From the NCBI RefSeq assembly GCF_044360475.1, contig NZ_CP043494.1, positions 5,332,001 to 5,396,000 on the forward strand: a stretch of 64,000 bases of DNA, written 5' to 3'. The notes beneath the pieces were generated by a model. That model was given only the letters and a program-made list of their open reading frames with translations. It had not been told where the DNA came from and ran no database searches. The DNA comes from Archangium minus. GTDB lineage: Bacteria > Myxococcota > Myxococcia > Myxococcales > Myxococcaceae. Below, piece after piece: positions 36,136 to 44,346 of the stretch. The stretch's first letter is position 1. Each line of letters begins with the position of its first letter. A program made the translations under genes and the position numbers.

Positions 36136-37512
36136 TCAGCTCCCGGTGGGCTGGCTGTGGCGCGCCGGGGGCGTGGCCTCCAGATCCTTGGCCGCCACGT
36201 AGACGACGTTGCGGGTGCCCTTCTTGCCCCGGTACATGGCTCGGTCGGCCAGGTCCAGCAGCGTGGCCTTGTCCAGTGCGTGCTCGGGAAAGCTGGCCAC
36301 GCCGATGCAGGTGGAGAGCGCCAGGGAGTGCCCCTCGCGCGCCAGGAAGCGATGGTTTTCCACGGTGCGTCGGATGCGCTCGGCCACCTTCAGCGCGCCC
36401 CCCGAGTCCGTGCCGCGCAGCAGCACCACGTACTCGTCCCCTCCGTAACGCACCGCCACGTCGCGATCACGCACGCAGCCTTTGAGGACGCGCGCCATCT
36501 CCACCAGCAACTGGGAGCCCACCAGGTGGCCGTGGGTGTCGTTGATGGACTTGAAGTAGTCCAGGTCCAGGAAGAGGAGGCTGAAGACGCCGTGGGCCTG
36601 CTGCGCGTTCTTCACCTCCCTGTCCAACACGAGGTGCAGGTAGCGGGTATTGAAGAGGTGGGTGAGGTCGTCCAGGTAGGCCAGGTCCTCCACCTCGGCG
36701 ATGCGGCCCAGGTTGCGCAGGGCGAGTGCCAGGCAGCGGGCGAGGAAGCTTGTGGCCTCGGTGATCCCCTCCGGCGGCGAGCCGGGGTAGAGGAGCAGGG
36801 CATACCCGAGCAGATCCTCCCCCTCCACCGCGGGGACGAGGAGGGCAAGTGGACACATGCCCGGCAGTCCCTCCAGCACCCGTAGCTCTCGAGACTCTCC
36901 CAGGCGCGGTGCGACGAACGCGATGAGGGCGGCCTCTTGCTCCGGGTTGGTCAACTGCTGCGTGCCCAGCAACCGCGACCGGCCGCTGCCATCGGCCTGG
37001 AACAACATGACCGCGCTCGCAGAGCCCATGGCGAGGAAGGCGGCGCATGCGGTCTCCGCCAGCCGGATGCGATCCAACGTGGTGGAGATCCGCTGTCCCG
37101 TTTCCAACAAGGAGACGTATCGGCGCAGCGCGGCGTTCTCCTGCAACAACGCACGCGTGGCGAGCGCCCGGTTCACGGCGTGCTGGAGCACCTCCGGGGC
37201 CACCGGCTTGACGAGGTACTCGGCGGCTCCGCTCTTGATGGCGCGCACCGCGGGATCCACCTTGTCCAGGCCGGTGATGACGATCACTTCGATGCCGGGA
37301 TAGTGGGCCTTCGTGTGCTGCAGCACCTCCATCCCGTCCCCCTGGGCAAGGATGAGGTCCGTCACCACAACGTCGTAGCGGCCAAAGGCCAGCGCCTCCT
37401 TGACCTCCGAGATGGCGGCCACAGCGGTGACCTCGTGACCCACGCCGCGCAGGTAGTCCCCGTACAGGGTCCTAGCCATCTTTTCGTCATCGACGAGGAG
37501 GATGCGCGCCAT
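36136..37512 (-). CDS. Response regulator with GGDEF domain (probable diguanylate cyclase)
   Basis: 458 aa. Receiver 1-120: VDDEKMART, phospho-Asp in VVTDLILAQGDG, LVKPVA. A GAF-like middle (about 135-270) follows. GGDEF domain about 285-445: LDDLTHLFNTRYL, FLDLDYFKSINDTHGH, and active site RYGGDEYVVLL, an accepted GGDEF variant. An inhibitory I-site RxxD (RDRD) lies five residues before the active site, so c-di-GMP feedback is likely. Soluble. Convergent with encC (seven bases apart) and divergent from the CheW-domain gene. Predicted to make c-di-GMP from GTP when its receiver is phosphorylated. Confidence 0.92.
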   Translation of the reverse strand: MARILLVDDEKMARTLYGDYLRGVGHEVTAVAAISEVKEALAFGRYDVVVTDLILAQGDGMEVLQHTKAHYPGIEVIVITGLDKVDPAVRAIKSGAAEYLVKPVAPEVLQHAVNRALATRALLQENAALRRYVSLLETGQRISTTLDRIRLAETACAAFLAMGSASAVMLFQADGSGRSRLLGTQQLTNPEQEAALIAFVAPRLGESRELRVLEGLPGMCPLALLVPAVEGEDLLGYALLLYPGSPPEGITEATSFLARCLALALRNLGRIAEVEDLAYLDDLTHLFNTRYLHLVLDREVKNAQQAHGVFSLLFLDLDYFKSINDTHGHLVGSQLLVEMARVLKGCVRDRDVAVRYGGDEYVVLLRGTDSGGALKVAERIRRTVENHRFLAREGHSLALSTCIGVASFPEHALDKATLLDLADRAMYRGKKGTRNVVYVAAKDLEATPPARHSQPTGS

Positions 37513-37558
37513 CGCGAAGGGCTTAGCACCAAGGCTCCGGGGCTGCTAGCCTACCTCC

Positions 37559-38374
37559 GTGCCTCCCTACGAAAGCGGACGCCGGCTCTGTCTCCTGATG
37601 GAAGCGGGCGACACGCGCTTCTCCGTCGAGGCCACCTCCGTCACGGAGGTCGCCGCGCCGGGACCCGACGAGACCAGCCTGCGTGGAGTGCAGGAGGTGG
37701 TGGACCTGTCCGTGCTGCTCGGGGGTGAGCCCGAGCAGGGGCCCGGCATGGTCGTGGTGTTTGACGTGAGCCCCTCCCTGGCGGTGCGTGTCCGCTCGAT
37801 CGTCGAGGTTGTCGACGTGGCCTCGGTCCCTCACTTCCTGCTGCCCTCGGGGCTGGGGGACACATTGGCCGCGCTCAGCCGCAGTGCGGTTCTTCATAAG
37901 GAACGGCTCTATCTGGAGCTCAACGCCGACGCGCTGCCGCACGAGCCGGGCCCCGTGAGCCCTCCGCCGGAGCATCCCGTGCATCGGAGCACGTCGACTC
38001 CTGAACGCTCGCTCGTCTTCGAGTCGCAGGGGCGGTTGTTCGGCCTCCCGCTTCCCCTTGTCTCCCAGGTGGTGATGCGGGGGCCCGCCTTCAGCGCGCT
38101 GCCGGGGCGGAGTGGGGCGGTGGCGGGCGTCATGCCCCATGGACAGACGCTCTGGCCCCTCTACTCAGCCCCAGCCCTGCTGGGCACCGCTCCCGCCGTC
38201 GCCGAGTCCTTCCTCGTCCTCGCGGAGGTGGAGGGGCGAGGCCTGGGGCTGTGCGCCTCCCGGGTCCTGGGGGTCCATCCGCGCTTCGTGCCCGCCGGGG
38301 AGCCGGGGGAGTTCACCGCACCCGGAGTGCCGGCTCCCGTGCTCTTTCTGGACCTTCGGCGCATGTTTTCTTGA
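37559..38374 (+). CDS. Tandem CheW-like domain protein
   Basis: 271 aa. Two CheW-like halves: about 10-125 (LCLLMEAGDTRFSVEATSVT, VVDLSVLLGG) and about 150-268 (LVFESQGRLFGLPLPLVSQV ... FLDLRRMF). CheW domains couple receptors to CheA kinases; double-CheW proteins of this kind act as adaptors or stand-alone scaffolds. No CheA or receptor is nearby. The GTG start at 37559 lacks a clear ribosome site and an ATG at 37598 is an alternative. It is divergent from the GGDEF gene across 46 bases. Confidence 0.8.
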   Translation: MPPYESGRRLCLLMEAGDTRFSVEATSVTEVAAPGPDETSLRGVQEVVDLSVLLGGEPEQGPGMVVVFDVSPSLAVRVRSIVEVVDVASVPHFLLPSGLGDTLAALSRSAVLHKERLYLELNADALPHEPGPVSPPPEHPVHRSTSTPERSLVFESQGRLFGLPLPLVSQVVMRGPAFSALPGRSGAVAGVMPHGQTLWPLYSAPALLGTAPAVAESFLVLAEVEGRGLGLCASRVLGVHPRFVPAGEPGEFTAPGVPAPVLFLDLRRMFS

Positions 38375-38497
38375 GCTTCCGCTTGTTTTCTTGAAGGCCC
38401 GGGTGGCGAACCGTAAGCTGCCCGGCCTAACAGTGGGACTTCGTGTCCCCTTTTCTCACCGAATTCTAGGGGGTTGGATCCCCCGAGGCCCGAACCG

Positions 38498-39816
38498 ATG
38501 CCCAAGAATCTGCTGGTCGCCGATGACTCGCTCACCATCCGCAAGGTGATCGGGATGATCTTCGCGACCGAGGACTTTCAGGTCACCGCGGTCGACAACG
38601 GGCTGGACGCCATTACCCGGTCGCGTGAGCTGCGTCCGGACGTGGTGCTCGCGGACGTGATGATGCCGGGCAAGAACGGCTACGAGGTCTGCGAGGCGCT
38701 CAAGAACGATCCGGCTACGCAGAACATCCCCGTCCTGTTGCTGGCCGGCACCTTCGAGGCCTTCGACGAGGCCCGTGCGCGCGCGGCCAGGGCGGACGAC
38801 CACATCACCAAGCCCTTCGAGAGCCAGGTCCTGTTGGACAAGGTGAAGACGCTGGTGGGGCAGAAGTCCAACACGATGCCCGCTTCCGCCGCCACGCAGG
38901 TGATTGCCGCTGCCCCTGCGGCCGCCGCTCCCACCCAGCCGCGTCCTCCCGCGGCGGGCCCCACGGGTCCGGGGGGCATGCCGCGGCCTCCGGGGCCGGG
39001 TATTCCGCCAGGGCCAGGCGCTCCGGGCATGGCGCGTCCGGGTGTTCCTCCTGGGCCGGGGATGCCTCCGGGCGCGGGTCCGCGTCCGGGCATGCCGCCG
39101 GGGCCGGGGGGTGTTCCTCCGCCGGGCATGGCGCGTCCGGGCATGCCGCCGGGGCCGGGGTGTTCCTCCGCCGGGCATGGCGCGTCCGGGCATGCCACCG
39201 GGGCCGGGGGTGTTCCTCCGCCGGGCATGACGCGTCCGGGTATGCCGCCGGGGCCGGGGGGTGTTCCTCCGCCGGGCATGGCGCGTCCGGGTATGCCGCC
39301 GGGGCCGGGGGGTGTTCCTCCGCCGGGCATGGCGCGTCCGGGTATGCCGCCGGGGCCGGGGGTGTTCCTCCGCCGGGCCCGGGGGGTGTTCCGCCGGGTA
39401 TGGCGCGTCCAGGCATGCCGCCGGCGCCGGGCGGTGCTCCCGTGGGAGGGGGGCTGCCTCGTCCGCCGGGTGCCACGCCTCTTCCCGGGGCGATGCCTGC
39501 CGCTCGCGGCAAGGATCCGTTCGGACTCGGTGCGGCACCTGCTGCCCATCAGCCCGCTCCTGTCGAGGAGCCGATCTCCGAGGTGGGAGGGCTGGAGGAT
39601 CTGTCACTGGATGAGCCCGCGGCTCCGGCTCCTTCCGTGGAGGCGCGGCAAGCTCCTGCCGCCGATGGGGGCGAGGCGCAGCTGCGCGAGGCTCTCTCGA
39701 GGGCTTCTCGAGAGGTCATCGAGAAGATCGCCTGGGAGGTCGTTCCCCAGCTGGCCGAGACGATCATTCGCGAGGAGTTGGAGCGGTTGATCAAGGATCG
39801 CGAGACGAAGCACTGA
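38498..39816 (+). CDS. Response regulator with Pro/Gly/Met repeats and C-terminal helix (frameshifted)
   Basis: ATG 38498 opens a receiver domain (LLVADDSLTIRKVIGMIF, phospho-Asp in VLADVMMPGKNG, HITKPFE; 1-120), then an Ala/Pro stretch and tandem units of the type GGVPPPGMARPGMPPGPG. The frame breaks in the repeat: units with G4 and G5 tracts compensate each other, but a G5 tract near 39356-39361 shifts the rest. The coherent C-terminus in the other frame (GKDPFGLGAAP ... SREVIEKIAWEVVPQLAETI ... LERLIKDRETKH) ends at 39816. That amphipathic end is common on myxobacterial REC proteins. If the frame is not broken in vivo the product is about 440 aa. Slippage, mutation or sequencing error cannot be separated here. 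Confidence 0.8.
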
Positions 39817-39849
39817 GCTCGAATCGTCGTACCTGGCTTCTACACCCCG

Positions 39850-39905
39850 ACCGGCCCCCGTCGGGCCGGTCCTTCCACCGGCCCGCGTGGGCCGGTTCTC
39901 GTTTT
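39850..39905 (+). terminator. Tandem identical hairpins before valS, second followed by T-rich run
   Basis: Two copies of ACCGGCCC...GGGCCGGT: stems 39850-39857/39863-39870 and 39877-39884/39889-39896. The second is followed by TCTCGTTTT and looks like an intrinsic terminator. Because the arms are the same, arm 1 can also pair with the last arm, so alternative folds are possible. The valS ATG is at 39908. Confidence 0.65.
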
Positions 39906-39907
39906 CC

Positions 39908-42900
39908 ATGAGCGATACGACCGAACTTCCGAAGGCCTATGATCCCACTGAGGTCGAGGCCCGTTGGTATGCCTGCTGGATGGAGCGGAACTACTTCCGC
40001 GCTGAGCCCACCTCCGACAAGCCTTCCTTCTGCATTGTGCTGCCGCCGCCCAACGTGACGGGCAGCCTGCACCTGGGACACGCGCTCACGGCGACCATCC
40101 AGGACATCCTCATCCGGTGGAAGCGCATGAGCGGCTTCAACGCCCTGTGGGTGCCCGGGACGGATCACGCCGGCATCGCCACGCAGATGGTGGTGGAGCG
40201 CGAGCTCAAGGAGAAGGAGAAGAAGAGCCGCCACGACCTGGGCCGCGAGAAGTTCCTCGAGCGCGTCTGGGAGTGGAAGCACAAGTACGGCCAGCGCATC
40301 AACGAGCAGCAGAAGGTGCTCGGTGCCAGCCTGGACTGGAGCCGTGAGCGCTTCACCATGGATCCGGGCGTCTCGGCCGCCGTGCGCGAGGTCTTCGTGC
40401 GGCTGCACGAGGAGGGCCTCATCTACCGGGCCCAGAAGCTCATCAACTGGTGCCCCTCGTGCCACACCGCGCTTAGCGATCTGGAGGTCGAGCACGAGGA
40501 GAAGCAGGGCTCGCTCTGGCACCTCCAGTACCCGGTGAAGGGCAGCGACCGGAAGCTCACGGTCGCCACCACGCGTCCGGAGACGATGCTCGGCGATACC
40601 GCCGTGGCCATCCACCCGGAGGACGAGCGCTACCTGGGGCTTGCTGGTCAGAGCGTGGTGCTGCCGCTCTCCGGCCGGGAGATTCCGATCATCGCCGACG
40701 CCCAGCTGGTGGATCCGGCCTTCGGAACCGGCGTGGTGAAGGTGACGCCGGCCCATGACTTCAACGACTACCAGACGGGTCTGCGGCACCAGCTGCCGAT
40801 GATCAACGTCCTGGACGAGTCCGCGCGCATCAACCAGGAGGGTGGGGCGTACGCGGGCCTGGACCGGTTCGCCGCGCGCAAGAAGGTCCTCGAGGACCTC
40901 ACGGCCCAGGGCCTGCTGGAGAAGGAGGAGCCGCACAAGCTGTCCGTCGGCGGCTGCCAGCGCTGCGGCACGGTGGTGGAGCCGCGCCTGTCTCCGCAGT
41001 GGTTCGTGAAGATTGAGCCCCTCGCGAAGCCCGCCATCGAGGCGGTGGAGCAGGGCCGCACGAAGATCATCCCGGAGTCGTGGACCCACACGTACTTCCA
41101 CTGGATGCGCAACATCCACGACTGGACCATCAGCCGCCAGCTGTGGTGGGGCCACCAGATTCCCGCCTGGTACTGCGTCGACTGCAGCCCGCGCCTGGAG
41201 GCGACCGGAGGCATCGACTTCTCGCGCGCTGAGCCCCTCGTCTCGCGCACGGCCCCGGAGAAGTGCCCCAAGTGCGAGGGCTCGCGCCTCGAGCAGGACC
41301 CGGACGTGCTCGACACGTGGTTCTCCTCGGGCCTGTGGCCCTTCAGCACCCTGGGCTGGCCCGAGCAGACGCCCGAGCTGCGGACCTTCTACCCGAACTC
41401 CGTCATGGAGACGGGCCACGACATCCTCTTTTTCTGGGTCGCCCGGATGATGATGTTCGGCCTGCACTTCATGAAGGACGTGCCCTTCCGCACCGTGTAC
41501 CTGCACGCGATGGTGCGCGACGAGAAGGGCGAGAAGATGTCCAAGACGAAGGGGAATGTGATCGATCCCCTCGACATCATCCAGGGCGCCCCGCCGGAGC
41601 AGCTCGCCAAGAACCTGCGCAACAAGTTCCCCCAGGGCATGCCCGCCCACGGTGCGGACGCGCTGCGCTTCACCCTCGCGTCGCTCACCCAGCAGGGCCG
41701 CGACATCAAGCTCTCGTTGGACCGAGTGGCCGGCTACAAGGCCTTTGCCAACAAGCTGTGGAACGCCAGCCGCTTCGCCCTGATGAACATGGGCGACTTC
41801 AAGCTGGACGAGCGCCCCATCAAGGAGCGTGAGCTCACCCTGGCGGACCGGTGGATTCTCTCTCGGCTGCAGCGCGCCACCGTGGAGACCCATCAGGCGC
41901 TGGAGGCGTACAACTTCGGCGAGGCCGCCTCCACGCTCTACCAGTTCCTCTGGGCCGAGTTCTGCGACTGGTACATCGAGCTCTCCAAGAGCTCGCTCTA
42001 CGGCGAGGACGCCCGGGCCAAGGACAACACCCGCGCGGTGCTCGTGTTCTGCCTGGACCGCATCCTGCGGTTGCTCCACCCGTTCATGCCGTTCATCACC
42101 GAGGAGATCTGGCAGAAGCTGCCCATGTCGCGGGCGGCCGACTCCATCATGATCTCCCCGTTCCCCAAGCCGGACGCGTCACTCGAGGACGCTGCGGCTG
42201 AGGCGGAGATGGGCCCGGTCATCGCGGCCATCGAGGGGCTGCGCAACATCCGCGGCGAGAGCAACCTGCCGCCCTCGGCTCGCATCACCGCGTATGTGCA
42301 GAGCCCGGACGAGCGCACCCGCGAGCTGCTCGAGCGGTGGCGCAGCTACCTGATGCCGCTGGCCGGACTGGGCGAGCTGCGCATCGGGGCGCCGGGTCCC
42401 AAGCCGGCACAGTCCGCGGCCTTCGTGGGCCCGCAGATGGAGGTCTTCGTGCCGCTCGCGGGCCTCATCGACGTGGACGCCGAGCGCGAGCGCCTGAGCA
42501 AGGAGATCACCCGCTCCGAGCAGGAGCTGGGCGGCATCAAGCGCAAGCTGGACAACCCCAACTTCGTCGCCAAGGCTCCCCCGGACGTGGTGGAGAAGGA
42601 CCGCGCCCGCGTCGAGGAGTTGGACGCGCGCATCTCCAAGCTGAAGGACAGCCTGACCCGGCTCGAGCCAGAGGCGGCCACGCCCGCTAGCGAGCCGGAG
42701 ACGTCGGCCCGTGTGGACGAGGCGCCCGCGCCCGCCCCTGAGCCCAGTGCCGAGAAGGCGGACATCGAGGGCGAGGTCATCAAGGCCGAAGCGGGTGCCG
42801 TCGAAGGCGAGGTCGTCGCCGAAGTCGTCAAGGCCGAAGCGGGCGCCGTCGAGGCGGAGGCCGTCGAGGAGGAGGAGCCCGAGGTGGAGGCCGTCGAGGA

Positions 42901-43471
42901 CGAGGAGGAGGAGGAGGATCCCGAGACGGAGGCCGTCGAGAGCGAGGAGGAGGAGGAGCCCGAGACGGAGGCCGTCGAGAGCGAGGAGGAGGAGCAGGCT
43001 CCTGCGGCGAAGCCCGAGCGCAAGGGCGGCATCGCCCGCGGCGCGGTGAAGACGAAGGCCGCGCCTGAGGCCAAGGTCACGCCCATCAAGGCCCCGGCGG
43101 AGAAGAAGGCTCCCGCGAAGAAGGCCGCGCCCGCGAAGAAGGCCGCGCCTGCGAAGAAGGTGGCTTCCGCCAGCAAGGCTCCGGCGAAGAAGGCACCCGT
43201 GAAGAAGTCGGCGGCCAAGAAGGCTCCGACGAAGAAGGCCGCCGCGGCGAAGAAGGCCACTCCCGCCAAGAAGGCCGCGGCCAAGAAGGCACCCGTGAAG
43301 AAGGCCGCGGCGAAGAAGACGCCGGTGAAGAAGGTCACGGCCAAGAAGGCCGCGACCAAGGCCAAGGTGCCTGCCCGGAGCTCGGCCAAGACGAAGGTGA
43401 AGCCGGCGGTTCGCAAGGCCCCCGCTCGGAAGAAGTCGGCGGCTTCCCGTGTAGCCAAGACCCGGCGCTGA
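39908..43471 (+). CDS. valS: Valyl-tRNA synthetase with acidic and histone-H1-like C-terminal extension
   Basis: 1187 aa against about 900-950 for ValS. The ATG at 39908 precedes AYDPTEVEARWYACW, the normal N-terminus. Class I signatures HLGH (55-58) and KMSKT (543-547) are intact, with the editing domain between them (TTRPETMLGDTAVAIHP). The tRNA-binding coiled-coil arm is at about 853-925. Beyond it are an acidic stretch (about 930-1040, rich in EEEE and EAVE) and about 120 residues of Lys-Lys-Ala-Pro repeats (about 1065-1187), like histone H1 or bacterial H1-like proteins. The extension is in frame with no stop. Charging of tRNA-Val should not need it. No clear ribosome site is seen, as the terminator-like hairpin occupies the leader. 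Confidence 0.95.
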   Translation: MSDTTELPKAYDPTEVEARWYACWMERNYFRAEPTSDKPSFCIVLPPPNVTGSLHLGHALTATIQDILIRWKRMSGFNALWVPGTDHAGIATQMVVERELKEKEKKSRHDLGREKFLERVWEWKHKYGQRINEQQKVLGASLDWSRERFTMDPGVSAAVREVFVRLHEEGLIYRAQKLINWCPSCHTALSDLEVEHEEKQGSLWHLQYPVKGSDRKLTVATTRPETMLGDTAVAIHPEDERYLGLAGQSVVLPLSGREIPIIADAQLVDPAFGTGVVKVTPAHDFNDYQTGLRHQLPMINVLDESARINQEGGAYAGLDRFAARKKVLEDLTAQGLLEKEEPHKLSVGGCQRCGTVVEPRLSPQWFVKIEPLAKPAIEAVEQGRTKIIPESWTHTYFHWMRNIHDWTISRQLWWGHQIPAWYCVDCSPRLEATGGIDFSRAEPLVSRTAPEKCPKCEGSRLEQDPDVLDTWFSSGLWPFSTLGWPEQTPELRTFYPNSVMETGHDILFFWVARMMMFGLHFMKDVPFRTVYLHAMVRDEKGEKMSKTKGNVIDPLDIIQGAPPEQLAKNLRNKFPQGMPAHGADALRFTLASLTQQGRDIKLSLDRVAGYKAFANKLWNASRFALMNMGDFKLDERPIKERELTLADRWILSRLQRATVETHQALEAYNFGEAASTLYQFLWAEFCDWYIELSKSSLYGEDARAKDNTRAVLVFCLDRILRLLHPFMPFITEEIWQKLPMSRAADSIMISPFPKPDASLEDAAAEAEMGPVIAAIEGLRNIRGESNLPPSARITAYVQSPDERTRELLERWRSYLMPLAGLGELRIGAPGPKPAQSAAFVGPQMEVFVPLAGLIDVDAERERLSKEITRSEQELGGIKRKLDNPNFVAKAPPDVVEKDRARVEELDARISKLKDSLTRLEPEAATPASEPETSARVDEAPAPAPEPSAEKADIEGEVIKAEAGAVEGEVVAEVVKAEAGAVEAEAVEEEEPEVEAVEDEEEEEDPETEAVESEEEEEPETEAVESEEEEQAPAAKPERKGGIARGAVKTKAAPEAKVTPIKAPAEKKAPAKKAAPAKKAAPAKKVASASKAPAKKAPVKKSAAKKAPTKKAAAAKKATPAKKAAAKKAPVKKAAAKKTPVKKVTAKKAATKAKVPARSSAKTKVKPAVRKAPARKKSAASRVAKTRR

Positions 43472-43494
43472 CCTCAATCGGAGACGCGACTCGC

Positions 43495-44337
43495 ATGGAC
43501 GCCTTCCTGGATCGCCTCATCTCGCTCGCCCTCGAGGAAGACCTCGGGGCGGCGGGTGACATCACTACTGACGCCCTCATCCCCGTGGATGCCCAGGGCA
43601 CTGCCGAGCTGATCGCCAAGGAGCGGCTCGTGATCGCCGGTCTGGACGCCTTCGCCCGCGTCTTCGAGCGCGTGGATCCCTCCTCCAAGGTCGAGCTCCT
43701 CACGCGAGACGGGCAGGAGGTGCAGCCCAAGGGGTTGGTGGCCCGGGTGCGCGGCAGCATGCGCGGTCTCCTCACGGCCGAGCGCACCGCCCTCAACATC
43801 GTCCAGCGCACCTCGGGCATGGCCACCATGGCCCAACAGGTCATGGCCGCGGTGCGCGGCACGAAGCTGAGGATCCTCGACACGCGGAAGACCTCTCCCG
43901 GCATGCGCTCGCTGTCCAAGCTGGCCGTGAAGGCCGGTGGCGCCTTCAACCACCGCTTCGGGCTCTTCGATGGCGTCCTCATCAAGGACAACCACATCGC
44001 GGCCGTGGGCGGCTCCGTCCGCGAGGCGCTCCGTCGGGCCCGCACCAATGCGCCCCAGTTGGTGAAGATCGAGATCGAGGTCACCAACCTGGATCAGCTC
44101 GCCGCCGCGCTCGAGGAGGGCGCGGACGTGGTGATGCTCGACAACATGGACGACGAGCAGATTCGCCGCGCGGTGGAGCTGACCGGCGGCCGCATTCCCC
44201 TCGAGGTCTCCGGCGGCATCACGCTGGAGCGCCTGCCACGCCTGGCCAAGCTCGGTGTGGACTTCGTGTCCATGGGCGCGCTCACCCACTCGGCACGCGC
44301 CATGGACCTGTCCCTGGAGATCGTCCAGGCGCACTAG
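43495..44337 (+). CDS. nadC: Nicotinate-nucleotide pyrophosphorylase (carboxylating)
   Basis: 280 aa. Makes nicotinate mononucleotide from quinolinate and PRPP in NAD synthesis. Family features: EEDLGAAGDITTDALIP (14-30), the RTALNIVQRTSGMAT block (about 97-111), DTRKTSPGMRSLSKLAVKAG (about 126-145), HRFGLFDGVLIKDNHI (about 150-165) and the closing VSGGITLERL/VDFVSMGALTHS. Arg, Lys and His residues of the quinolinate pocket (DTRKT, KAGG, HR) are kept. It starts 23 bases after valS on the same strand. Cytosolic; usual length. Confidence 0.96.
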   Translation: MDAFLDRLISLALEEDLGAAGDITTDALIPVDAQGTAELIAKERLVIAGLDAFARVFERVDPSSKVELLTRDGQEVQPKGLVARVRGSMRGLLTAERTALNIVQRTSGMATMAQQVMAAVRGTKLRILDTRKTSPGMRSLSKLAVKAGGAFNHRFGLFDGVLIKDNHIAAVGGSVREALRRARTNAPQLVKIEIEVTNLDQLAAALEEGADVVMLDNMDDEQIRRAVELTGGRIPLEVSGGITLERLPRLAKLGVDFVSMGALTHSARAMDLSLEIVQAH

Positions 44338-44346
44338 CCTGGCCGC

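Noticed and set aside
39817..39907. T-box leader for valS
   Set aside because: There is no specifier loop or T-box sequence; only the tandem stems are present.
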